Part shown: positions 8,657 through 16,619 of the stretch, piece by piece | Position numbering within the stretch: the stretch's first letter is position 1 | Layout: every line of letters starts with the position of its first letter | Origin: Fibrobacter sp. | Lineage (GTDB): Bacteria; Fibrobacterota; Fibrobacteria; Fibrobacterales; Fibrobacteraceae | Direction: 5' to 3' | DNA length: 64,000 nt | NCBI GenBank assembly: GCA_024398835.1 | Contig: JAKSIK010000007.1 | Location: 1-64,000 of the forward strand | Translations under genes and position numbers: made by a program | Notes under the pieces: model-generated | Seen by the model: only the letters and a program-made list of their open reading frames with translations | Databases searched by the model: none | Told to the model about the DNA's origin: nothing

Positions 8657-8665
8657 CTCACTCCC

Positions 8666-9718
8666 CTATACAAAATAGTTAAAACTGGTTTTCTTCAATT
8701 CCTTTACGGAACGAAGAACGCAATATGCAGGGTTGTTTAATTTGTCTACAATTTTCGCAATAGTGGAATTGAGTTGTTCTGCACCAGTTTCGTGAATCAT
8801 GGCGTAAAAATTATATGGAAAACCATCAAAACTATTCCGCTCATAGCAATGAGACACCTGCGTTTCCGCCGAAAGGAGTTGTCCCGCCTGTTCCACCGCA
8901 TTTTCGTCCACTTCAAAAACGACCATGGCATTTTCTGCAAAGCCCGCTTTTTGATGGCGGAGTACAGCACCAAAGCGACGGGCTGTTTTAGAATTCAAGT
9001 CGCAACGGATTTGAGCAATCACTTGGGATTCCGAGACTTCCTCGGAAATCTCAGACGAAATCTGGGAAGCGATTGTTGCGAAGGGAGTCAGGGTGTGGGG
9101 TATGTCACCGGCGAACAGCGCCCGACATTTTCGCAATGCCGGTTGCGAGAGTGGCGAGGCAGGGATCGTTTCGGACACCGTAAAATCCAATTTATGTTCA
9201 TGAGCCGTTTTTTCGCAAGCGAGTACTTCGTGCGTCCCCGCAATTTTTCCCATCACCGTATTGATTTTAAACATCCGCTTGGAATCCAGAATATGGACAT
9301 CCGTAAGCGCCGTCCGCTGTTGCAGTTCCTGGACTACGGTGGCAATATCCTCAGCTGATTTTCCGATGACCGTAAACCACACATTGAAGGCATGGTTCCG
9401 CACGTAGTTGTGAGTGATAGAAGGCTCGTCTAAAACCGTGGCAGCAAAGGCATCCAATGCCGTTTCCGAAACTTTTCCGCAGCAAAGTCTGGAGGTGAAG
9501 CCCAACTTTCGAGAGTCGTACACCGCCCCAATGCGACGAACAACTCCAGACTCCCGAAGGCGTTCCACTGCCAGAAAAACCTCAGTCTCCCCTATGGCAC
9601 AAAATTCCGCAGGATTTGCCTGTTGGAGAAGCTCCGCCAGCACCTGATACGGGCGGGGTTCCAGCGGGAATTCATCCTGAATAATGTTCAACAGATTTTG
9701 TTCCAGAGAGGGTGTCAT
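8666..9718 (-). CDS. Two-repeat siroheme decarboxylase-like protein (AhbA/AhbB or NirD/NirL fusion)
   Basis: 350 residues with two Lrp/AsnC-like halves. The first (about 15-160) has a winged-helix start and NYVRNHAFNVWFTV, the motif of NirL/AhbB-type proteins. The second (about 200-340) has SHCYERNSFDGFPYNFYAM, the matching motif of NirD/AhbA-type proteins. In known systems two separate proteins form a heterodimer that decarboxylates siroheme to didecarboxysiroheme in the alternative haem or haem d1 pathway; here both halves are in one chain. No other haem gene is visible nearby, so the pathway is inferred from family only. An Lrp-like regulator is a weaker alternative. Confidence 0.8.
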   Translation of the reverse strand: MTPSLEQNLLNIIQDEFPLEPRPYQVLAELLQQANPAEFCAIGETEVFLAVERLRESGVVRRIGAVYDSRKLGFTSRLCCGKVSETALDAFAATVLDEPSITHNYVRNHAFNVWFTVIGKSAEDIATVVQELQQRTALTDVHILDSKRMFKINTVMGKIAGTHEVLACEKTAHEHKLDFTVSETIPASPLSQPALRKCRALFAGDIPHTLTPFATIASQISSEISEEVSESQVIAQIRCDLNSKTARRFGAVLRHQKAGFAENAMVVFEVDENAVEQAGQLLSAETQVSHCYERNSFDGFPYNFYAMIHETGAEQLNSTIAKIVDKLNNPAYCVLRSVKELKKTSFNYFV

Positions 9719-9854
9719 GGGAGGAAAAATAGCACTTTATTTCAAAAGCGCAAAATCTGCCCTCATTTGTATACGCTTGCAAACAACACTTGGAAAAACA
9801 CCCTATCCACCACCTCAAAGATTTGCTAAAATTGGCACCGAGAGAAAAAGCCGC

Positions 9855-11195
9855 ATGAAACATGTGCAAAAAGAAGTCAAGGATCGTTCCCTTCTAGGGC
9901 TTTCCTGGCCACTGATTCTCACCTTTGCCGTGGGAATGATTCAGCCCATGATGGACAGCTGGTTTCTCTCCCGCACGTCCGAAACTGCGGCGGCTGGCGT
10001 TGGAGCCATGATGCCCATCCTAGCGGCACTTTTTACGGCAATCCACGCCTTCAGCCAGTCGGGAGCAAGCATCACATCCCAATACATCGGGGCAAACCAG
10101 AAGGCCCATGCCCGCTCCACACAGACCTTAGTGATTTTTGGAAGTTTCCTGCTGGGTGTGGCTTTGACCCTCATCATCTTCCCCATCTCTGGCTACATTC
10201 CCCGCTGGATGGGGCTGGAAGGAACTCCCGCGGAATACGCCCGGCAGTTTCTCTGCGTGGTAGCCTTCGGATTTGCCTTCAGGGCGCTTCAATCCACCCT
10301 GACTGCACTTATCGCCACCCATGGCATCACCATCTGGAACCTTATCGGGAACGTGCTCACCATCGCTAGCAACGCCGTGATGAATTACATCTTTCTGGAG
10401 GGGCTGTTCGGTCTCCCGAAGATGGGCGTCTACGGCGTCGGTCTCGCCACCGCGCTTTCTTGGCTGATTTCCTCCATCATTCTTTGGCTTGCGCTCCGTT
10501 TTAAAGCCCAGCATAAGTCTCACCGTCGCGATTTGAAGCGCTCACGCATCATCCTTCCCGACTGGCTTCGCATCGGGCTCCCTGCCGCAGCCGAGCCCAT
10601 TAGTTTCCAACTTTTCCAGGTGTTCATTACCGCCATGGTGGTTTACGTAGGCACAACGGCCATGACCGCCCGCGTTTTTGCCGGAAATTTTGCAGCCCTC
10701 TCCGTCATTCTAGGTGTTGGATTTGGAAGTGGGAACCAGATTCTCATCGGTCATCTCGTAGGCGCCCACGATTTCAAAAAAGCGAGCAAGCGGGCGTATC
10801 AAACCATTGCCATCGGCTGCACCAGCGGCCTCATTCTCTCTATCCTCGTGGCCCTCAATGGAGAATTTCTCATCCGCTTCTTCACCGACAATCCGGAAGT
10901 CATCCACCTCGGGTGTCTCTGCCTCTGGTGCGATGTGGCGGTACAGCCCTTTAAAGCGGTGAACTTCATCATCACCACTTCCCTCCGTGCCGCGGGCGAT
11001 TCCAAATTTCCGGCCTTTGTCGGAAGCGGCATGATGTGGACTCTCGGCCTCGCCACCGCCCTCATCCTCGCCTTCGTCCTGGACCTAGGGCTTGTAGGGC
11101 TTTGGCTCGGCATGGCAAGCGACGAATTCTACCGCTCCATCGCGAACCTTTGGCGGTGGCGTAGCGGCCGCTGGCAGACCAAAGCTGTAGTGTAA
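9855..11195 (+). CDS. MATE-family efflux transporter
   Basis: 446 residues from the ATG at 9855. This start is preferred over in-frame codons further upstream because those would overlap the divergent gene starting at 9718 and would add a non-hydrophobic leader. The protein has about twelve membrane segments and the MATE patterns GLSWPLIL, MMDSWFLSRT and GASITSQYIGA. It is a plain transporter of normal family length without the extra ATPase-like domain seen in the other MATE gene at 4118. Substrate unknown; family members export cationic drugs or metabolites with Na+ or H+. dnaG follows after 17 bases. Confidence 0.9.
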   Translation: MKHVQKEVKDRSLLGLSWPLILTFAVGMIQPMMDSWFLSRTSETAAAGVGAMMPILAALFTAIHAFSQSGASITSQYIGANQKAHARSTQTLVIFGSFLLGVALTLIIFPISGYIPRWMGLEGTPAEYARQFLCVVAFGFAFRALQSTLTALIATHGITIWNLIGNVLTIASNAVMNYIFLEGLFGLPKMGVYGVGLATALSWLISSIILWLALRFKAQHKSHRRDLKRSRIILPDWLRIGLPAAAEPISFQLFQVFITAMVVYVGTTAMTARVFAGNFAALSVILGVGFGSGNQILIGHLVGAHDFKKASKRAYQTIAIGCTSGLILSILVALNGEFLIRFFTDNPEVIHLGCLCLWCDVAVQPFKAVNFIITTSLRAAGDSKFPAFVGSGMMWTLGLATALILAFVLDLGLVGLWLGMASDEFYRSIANLWRWRSGRWQTKAVV

Positions 11196-11212
11196 ATTGC
11201 TACATTGTTGGC

Positions 11213-13192
11213 ATGCCTTTTTACCCCAACGACGTGATTCAGCAGTTGAAGGCACAAGCGGATATTTCCCTTGTGATTCAGCAGTTCTTGCCCCTGAAAA
11301 GGACGGGCAATAATCGCTATGCTGGGGTATGCCCTTTCCATGACGACCACTCCCCCTCTATGAGCGTAAATCCGATGCTCGGGATTTACAAATGCTTTGC
11401 CTGTGGTGCCGGTGGAGACGTTTTCAAGTTCGTTCAGGAACACGAGAAGATTGATTTTAATGGTGCTGTGGAATGGGTGGCGAACTTTGTAGGCTTTGAC
11501 CTCCCGAAGTACACGACCAAAGAAAACGCGGAAATTACCGAGGAACGGACCATGGTCCGGAAGCTGAACGAACTGGCCTGTGAATGGTTCGAGCAGCAGC
11601 TGACCCTGAGCCCGAAAGCCCTGGATTATCTCCGCAAAAGAAATATATCTGAAGCCACCCGAAAGCAGTTCCATTTCGGTTATGCTCCCGATACCAGGGA
11701 AGGTTTCATCAGCTACGCCGCCAAAAACGGATTTTCTCCAAAAGATTGCGTTAAAGCAGGCCTTGCCACCGAAAAGACCAACGGCGGAATTGCGGACAAG
11801 TTCCGCGACAGGCTCATGATTGCCATTCAAAACCTGTCTGGTGTAGTGGTTGGGTTTGGCGGTCGCGATTTGGCGCCCAAGAAAGAGGGCTTCGATCGTC
11901 CCAAGTACATGAACAGCCCCGATACCGCCCTCTATAACAAGAGCGACATCCTTTTTGGGCTGAACCACAGCCGCGGTGCCATCACGAAAGAGAATGCCGT
12001 CATCATCGTGGAAGGCTACTTCGACCTCATCAGCCTTTATCAAGCAGGAGTTCAGAATGTGGTAGCCGCCTCCGGCACTGCCCTCACCGAGACTCACGCC
12101 AGCATTCTCTCCCGCTACGCAAAAACCGCTTATCTGGTTTTTGACGGCGATGCCGCGGGCCAGAAAGCCACCCAGCGGTCTCTGGAAATCGTCCTCCCCA
12201 AGGGCATCAACCCGCGAATTTTTGCGCTGTCCCGCCCGGACGGCACGAAAATCGACCCGGATAATTTCGTCAACGAACGGGGCGCCGATGCCTTCCGGGC
12301 GGAACTGTCTCAAGCCGACGACTGGCTGAACTATCTCGCCAACAAGAAGAACCTCCAGAGCATCGAGGCGAAGGCGGAATTCGTCACCTTCGCCAAGTCC
12401 CTCATCAAGAGCATCGAAAATCCAGAGCTGCGGAATCAATACCTAAAACTCATTGCCGAAAGGTTTGACACCAGCCGCTCTCTGAACGGCATCAAGAGCT
12501 TGAAGCCCCAGAAGAAGCTACCACCGCGGCCGACATCCGTGGGCCCCGCGGCAAACGCAGCACCAGTTTCCGCCGACGGTAATCCCGTGGATGGAAATTC
12601 CGATGTCCCAAATTTTGATGCCGATGGTTTCATGGGCGAGCCAACTCTCCCCGAAGAAGTGCCTCATGTCCCATGGGAAATCCTCTCCCCCATTGAAATC
12701 CGGTTTGCGACCCTCCTGCTCCACAACCCAACCCTTTTGGACCGGGCCTGCGAATATTTCGACATGGACTTCGCCGCCAGCGGAATCCAATTTTTCGCCT
12801 CCAGCCTTATTGACGAATTCGTCAACACCATTATCGCAAGCTATGCGGAAACGGGTTGTTTCTCTCCCCAGGCGCTGTACGGAACACTTTCTCCAACCCT
12901 CCAGCTCTTTATGGAAGGCCTCCCCGAAGAAAGCTGGACTCCGCCCAAGGAAATTCTGGAATTCTACGAGACCCTGATGGTGCTTACCTTCAAGCTGTGC
13001 GACCGCTACAAGAAATCCATCTCTCTCGAAACAGTAGAAGGCACTAAGCAGCGCATGGCCCTCAACAAGTTCACCCAAGACATGCAGAAGCTGGACGCGC
13101 TGTACAAAAAAGGAACGCTCTCCATCGATTACTTGGCAGACCAGATTATCAAAAGCAAGAAAGTTTTTTTAGGAATTTTAGCCGGAGCCTAA
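11213..13192 (+). CDS. dnaG: DNA primase
   Basis: 659 residues. The N-terminal zinc-binding domain has Cys40, His43, Cys61 and Cys64 in CPFHDDHSPS and KCFACGAGGDVF. The TOPRIM core follows, with VIIVEGYFDLISLYQAG and YLVFDGDAAGQKA carrying the catalytic Glu and the DxD pair. A proline-rich linker near residues 430-480 leads to a C-terminal helical domain that would bind the replicative helicase. It synthesises RNA primers for replication. No rpsU or rpoD neighbour is present, unlike the classic macromolecular synthesis operon. sufC starts 43 bases downstream with its own GAGGA sequence. Confidence 0.96.
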   Translation: MPFYPNDVIQQLKAQADISLVIQQFLPLKRTGNNRYAGVCPFHDDHSPSMSVNPMLGIYKCFACGAGGDVFKFVQEHEKIDFNGAVEWVANFVGFDLPKYTTKENAEITEERTMVRKLNELACEWFEQQLTLSPKALDYLRKRNISEATRKQFHFGYAPDTREGFISYAAKNGFSPKDCVKAGLATEKTNGGIADKFRDRLMIAIQNLSGVVVGFGGRDLAPKKEGFDRPKYMNSPDTALYNKSDILFGLNHSRGAITKENAVIIVEGYFDLISLYQAGVQNVVAASGTALTETHASILSRYAKTAYLVFDGDAAGQKATQRSLEIVLPKGINPRIFALSRPDGTKIDPDNFVNERGADAFRAELSQADDWLNYLANKKNLQSIEAKAEFVTFAKSLIKSIENPELRNQYLKLIAERFDTSRSLNGIKSLKPQKKLPPRPTSVGPAANAAPVSADGNPVDGNSDVPNFDADGFMGEPTLPEEVPHVPWEILSPIEIRFATLLLHNPTLLDRACEYFDMDFAASGIQFFASSLIDEFVNTIIASYAETGCFSPQALYGTLSPTLQLFMEGLPEESWTPPKEILEFYETLMVLTFKLCDRYKKSISLETVEGTKQRMALNKFTQDMQKLDALYKKGTLSIDYLADQIIKSKKVFLGILAGA

Positions 13193-13235
13193 AACACAGA
13201 AAGGCACAGGAAAGCACGAAATTGCGCGAGGAATT

Positions 13236-13982
13236 ATGTTATCCATTCAGAATCTAAAAGCAAGCATTGAAGACGGAACCCAAATTTTGAAGGGCATCAA
13301 CCTGGAAGTGCGTCCAGGGGAAGTCCACGCCATCATGGGCCCCAACGGCAGCGGCAAAAGCACCCTTTCCAAGGTCATCGCCGGCCACCCCGCCTACAAG
13401 GTGGATGGCGGTTCCGTGGAACTCGATGGCAAGAACCTGCTCGAAATGGAAATCAGCGAACGGGCCAACTCTGGGCTTTTCATCAGCACCCAGTATCCCA
13501 CGGAAATTCCCGGCGTGAACAATGTGGAATTTTTGAAGATGGCCTTGAACAGCAAACGCGCCTACCTCGGCCTCCCCGAAATAAACGACGCTGATTTCCA
13601 CAAACTCTGCGAAGAGAAGATGGAACTTTTAGAAATGGACGCCCGCTACCGCGAAAGAGGCGTGAACGAAGGCTACTCCGGTGGCGAAAAGAAACGTAAC
13701 GAAATCCTGCAGATGGCCATTCTCGACCCGAAGGTGAGTTTCCTCGACGAAACGGACTCCGGCCTGGACATTGACGCCCTCCGCATTGTGGCTAACGGCA
13801 TCAACCACATCATGAACCCCGAAAAAGCGGTCATTCTTGTGACCCACTACCAGAGACTTCTAGATTACATCAAGCCCACCTACGTCCATGTGCTCCGGCA
13901 CGGAAAGATTATTTTGAGTGGCGGACCGGAACTGGCTCTGAAGCTGGAAGAACAAGGCTACGACTGGATCGAGGAAAAGTAA
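13236..13982 (+). CDS. sufC: Fe-S cluster assembly ATPase SufC
   Basis: 248 residues, normal SufC length. Walker A is GPNGSGKSTLSK (from residue 35), the signature motif is YSGGEKKRNEI, and Walker B is VSFLDETDSGLD, with the Asp-Glu-Thr-Asp-Ser-Gly-Leu-Asp run peculiar to SufC. SufC is a soluble ABC ATPase that drives conformational change of the SufB/SufD scaffold. Its stop overlaps the next start by one base (TAATG), so the two are translationally coupled. The upstream neighbour is dnaG, so no sufB or sufS precedes it. Confidence 0.95.
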   Translation: MLSIQNLKASIEDGTQILKGINLEVRPGEVHAIMGPNGSGKSTLSKVIAGHPAYKVDGGSVELDGKNLLEMEISERANSGLFISTQYPTEIPGVNNVEFLKMALNSKRAYLGLPEINDADFHKLCEEKMELLEMDARYRERGVNEGYSGGEKKRNEILQMAILDPKVSFLDETDSGLDIDALRIVANGINHIMNPEKAVILVTHYQRLLDYIKPTYVHVLRHGKIILSGGPELALKLEEQGYDWIEEK

Positions 13983-14980
13983 TGGACGCACTTTCTCGCA
14001 TTCAACAACTGGGGATGCCCAAGCGGAATAACGAGCTCTGGACGTTTTTCCCTGTGGCAAAAATTCCCCAACAGGAATTTTTAGAAGTCCGCGACGCTCC
14101 CCGGACAGCAACCTTTGACGCAAGCAGCGAAACGGACTTCGCAGCCCTCCTCCCTCTTGCCAAAAACGCCCGCACCATGGTCCGCAACATCGCCGATGGC
14201 GAAAGCGAAATGGCCCTCATCAAGTGCAATGACGATTTCGGCCACACCATTTTCAATATCGGGAAAAATGCAAAAGTCTCCCTCGAAATTCTCGACAACA
14301 AGGTCCTTCACGAAATAGCCGCGGAGCGCTTTGACTTGAACCTCGCCGAAGGCGCCCAAGTGGAAGTCTTCTTTGCCAATCCGGCAAACGACCTCCCCCT
14401 CCGTTTCCGGCACTTCAACATCCAACAGGCTGCAGGCTCATCCCTCCGCTTTTCAAGCATTGAACGCGGGAACGGCATCACCCGCGTGAGCATCGACGAC
14501 TTTCTTAAAGCCCCCGGCGCCACCTTCGAAATCCGGACCCTGAACCTCCTGGACGGAACCTCCAGCAGCCACCACAGGCTCACCATCCATCACGAGGCGC
14601 CGGAAACTACCAGCACCCAGTTCGCCAGGAACCTCCTCAGCGGACACGCTTACGCCAGTTACGACGGCAGCGTCATCGTCGGCGAAAACTGTTCCAAGGT
14701 GAATTCCAGCCAATTGGTGAACACCATCCTCCTCTCCGAGGATAGCTCCGTCTCTGTAAAGCCCGTCCTGAAAATCTACCACGACGACGTGGAATGCACC
14801 CACGGGAACACCTGCGGAGAGCTCGACGCAGACCAGATGTTCTATCTGGTAAGCCGCGGCATTCCCGAAAAACTGGCAAAGAAAATGCTCACCAGCGCTT
14901 TCGCCAGTGAGCTTTTCCAAGCCCTTCCCGATTCACCTGCCCAAAAGAGGCTTTTGCAGGTGCTTCACGAAGTCATCTAA
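13982..14980 (+). CDS. SufB/SufD-family Fe-S scaffold protein, short form
   Basis: 332 residues, about 90-140 shorter than typical SufD or SufB, with the N-terminal region reduced. The C-terminal beta-helix core is clear: NSSQLVNTILLSEDSSV, then KIYHDDVECTHGNTCGELD and FYLVSRGIPEKLAKKML, the most conserved stretch of the family. It is the only SufB/D protein in this locus and is coupled to sufC. That arrangement and size resemble the minimal two-gene SMS system (SmsC-SmsB) described as an ancestral form of SUF. A degenerate SufD with a separate sufB elsewhere in the genome is the alternative. Confidence 0.85.
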   Translation: MDALSRIQQLGMPKRNNELWTFFPVAKIPQQEFLEVRDAPRTATFDASSETDFAALLPLAKNARTMVRNIADGESEMALIKCNDDFGHTIFNIGKNAKVSLEILDNKVLHEIAAERFDLNLAEGAQVEVFFANPANDLPLRFRHFNIQQAAGSSLRFSSIERGNGITRVSIDDFLKAPGATFEIRTLNLLDGTSSSHHRLTIHHEAPETTSTQFARNLLSGHAYASYDGSVIVGENCSKVNSSQLVNTILLSEDSSVSVKPVLKIYHDDVECTHGNTCGELDADQMFYLVSRGIPEKLAKKMLTSAFASELFQALPDSPAQKRLLQVLHEVI

Positions 14981-14985
14981 ATCTG

Positions 14986-15324
14986 CTACTTCAGTAGTCC
15001 CTTCTTTGCAAAACGCATCAGGTTCTTCACCTGCTTGTTGCTCATGGGCGGAACTTCAGCATCCTGCATGCGGCGAGACTTGGGAGCGCAATCCTCACAG
15101 AAGTACTTCGTCACAGTGCCATAGCTGGCAGCTCCATCGCTCACATCCGTTTGGCGCACGCGATAGGACTTCACCAAAGTTTCCTTGTGGCACTTGTCGC
15201 AAACACCTTCCTTTGGGGCGGCAGGTTCACGATTCTTCTTCCCTTTGGCCTCTTCCTTATCCATAGACCAGGCACGGCTTTGAGCCGCAATTTTCGCAGC
15301 AAAATGATCATCAAACAAGCTCAT
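14986..15324 (-). CDS. Small zinc-ribbon-like protein of unknown function
   Basis: 112 residues, charged, no membrane segment or signal peptide. Two CxxC pairs, CDKC (Cys42/45) and CEDC (Cys76/79), with about 30 residues between them suggest a zinc ribbon. The C-terminus is basic (SNKQVKNLMRFAKKGLLK). I do not recognise a named family. It is convergent with the sufC pair (5-base gap) and lies downstream of two other small minus-strand genes, all closely spaced. Confidence 0.7.
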   Translation of the reverse strand: MSLFDDHFAAKIAAQSRAWSMDKEEAKGKKNREPAAPKEGVCDKCHKETLVKSYRVRQTDVSDGAASYGTVTKYFCEDCAPKSRRMQDAEVPPMSNKQVKNLMRFAKKGLLK

Positions 15325-15333
15325 ATCATCTCC

Positions 15334-15921
15334 TTATATTTTTAACTCTTTCAATATACAATCTTCCAGGAACATTGACAAAAACGTTATGCAAAGAGAA
15401 GTGGGATTTCCGTCCTCCGCAAAGAGACTTCTTGCAAATTTACCCCTTTCTGCCTGTTTTTCCTTAAAAATTTCCACTTGAACCGCAAAATCCAGAATTT
15501 TCAGCCGTTCCGGGTCCTTCGCAGCCATTTTCCGAATTGCCACATTCATCTCCCCAACCGCCATTGAATCGTCCGGGAACATTTCTGGCGGGAGCGTGAG
15601 GACAAACAGTTCCGCCTGAGTTTTGCGAAGCATTTCAAAAACCAGAGACTGCAAGCCCTCAAAAACTTTTTCCCCATTGCCCCGCTCCCTCCGCAACTCA
15701 TGAAGCCCCAAGGCAAAGATGATGCGCCCCGCCCGCTTCCCGATGATGTCCGCCGAAGACCGGGCCAAAAGTTGCGAAAGCGAAAGCATTGTGGGAGCAT
15801 TGATGGAAAACTGCATGGGCCGGTTGGGCAAGCGGCAAAGAAGTGACTCCGCAAAACGAGATGCTGCCTCGCCTGCACCACCCAGCATTTCGTCGCCTAT
15901 GACAAGAATCCTGTTTTCCAT
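15334..15921 (-). CDS. SGNH-hydrolase-fold-like protein with altered nucleophile
   Basis: 195 residues. ILVIGDEMLGG at the N-terminus sits where SGNH/GDSL hydrolases have GDS followed by a Leu-Gly pair; here the Ser position is Glu. ALGLHELRR resembles the block III strand-loop (GxND), again with changes. VLTLPPEMFPDD and AEDGNPTSLC fit later blocks, but the canonical C-terminal DxxH is not obvious. The overall pattern suggests the fold without the usual catalytic triad. The match is by eye and could be wrong. It is followed after 9 bases by the zinc-ribbon gene. Confidence 0.5.
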   Translation of the reverse strand: MENRILVIGDEMLGGAGEAASRFAESLLCRLPNRPMQFSINAPTMLSLSQLLARSSADIIGKRAGRIIFALGLHELRRERGNGEKVFEGLQSLVFEMLRKTQAELFVLTLPPEMFPDDSMAVGEMNVAIRKMAAKDPERLKILDFAVQVEIFKEKQAERGKFARSLFAEDGNPTSLCITFLSMFLEDCILKELKI

Positions 15922-15933
15922 ACCCTTAATCTA

Positions 15934-16452
15934 CTACTTGTTGGACTTCTTGACCACCTTTAAAATCCAAAAATTTTCTTTTTTCTCTCGCCCCGTGATT
16001 TCATGACCATCCGCCACAAGGCTTCCCGGCACATTTTCAATGGGAGCACCATCATCCAGGAAAATCTGGTATTTCTGCCCGGCAGGGGCCCCTGCAAGGA
16101 AGAGCCTGGACTGGACGGAATTGTTCGGGCACTTCACACCCCGTAAGTCGAGAACCGTAGGGAACTCCCGTTTCAACGACGCGGGCAAGGGAGCCGCTTT
16201 GGATTTCTCACAAAACGCACCAATGGCATCCGCAAATTTTATCGGGTCCTGAAGCCACAGTCCCATGGGGAATCCAGCCTCCACCGCCGACCCAAGAAAG
16301 AGGGCGAGAGCCTCATCCGACCCCTTCTTCACCCCATTTTCACGCCGAATCCATTCCGCGCAGGCAAAGGACAACAACCGCACAAGCGATTGCTCAAAAT
16401 TCTCGGTCCCGCAATTGGCTTCAATCCAACTCGAAATTGGCGTTTTTGTCAT
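15934..16452 (-). CDS. Protein with C-terminal TusA/SirA-like domain
   Basis: 172 residues from the ATG at 16452, chosen because AGAGAAG lies just upstream; an ATG 45 bases earlier is possible. The N-terminal ~95 residues are helical and unrecognised. The C-terminal ~70 residues look like a TusA fold: VLDLRGVKCPNNSVQSRLFL carries the single Cys of the CPxP-type motif, though with Asn-Asn instead of x-Pro, and IFLDDGAPIENVPGSL continues the family pattern. TusA proteins relay sulfur as persulfide. A role in sulfur transfer, perhaps linked to the nearby Fe-S genes, is only suggestive. Confidence 0.65.
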   Translation of the reverse strand: MTKTPISSWIEANCGTENFEQSLVRLLSFACAEWIRRENGVKKGSDEALALFLGSAVEAGFPMGLWLQDPIKFADAIGAFCEKSKAAPLPASLKREFPTVLDLRGVKCPNNSVQSRLFLAGAPAGQKYQIFLDDGAPIENVPGSLVADGHEITGREKKENFWILKVVKKSNK

Positions 16453-16619
16453 AAACTTCTCTGCTTTGTCAAGGGTAAAAATAGACAGAAATTTCAATTT
16501 TTTTCAATCAATTCACGGCATTCCTTAATTTTTCTTCAAAAAAAATTCCCATTTGTAGCAAACTAAACAGCACGTTTCTATATTTTAACCAAGCATTCTA
16601 TTATGCAAAAGGTTTTATC

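Noticed and set aside
9684..9854. N-terminal extension of the second MATE transporter
   Set aside because: It would overlap the start of the divergent gene, lacks a ribosome site and adds residues not expected for the family.
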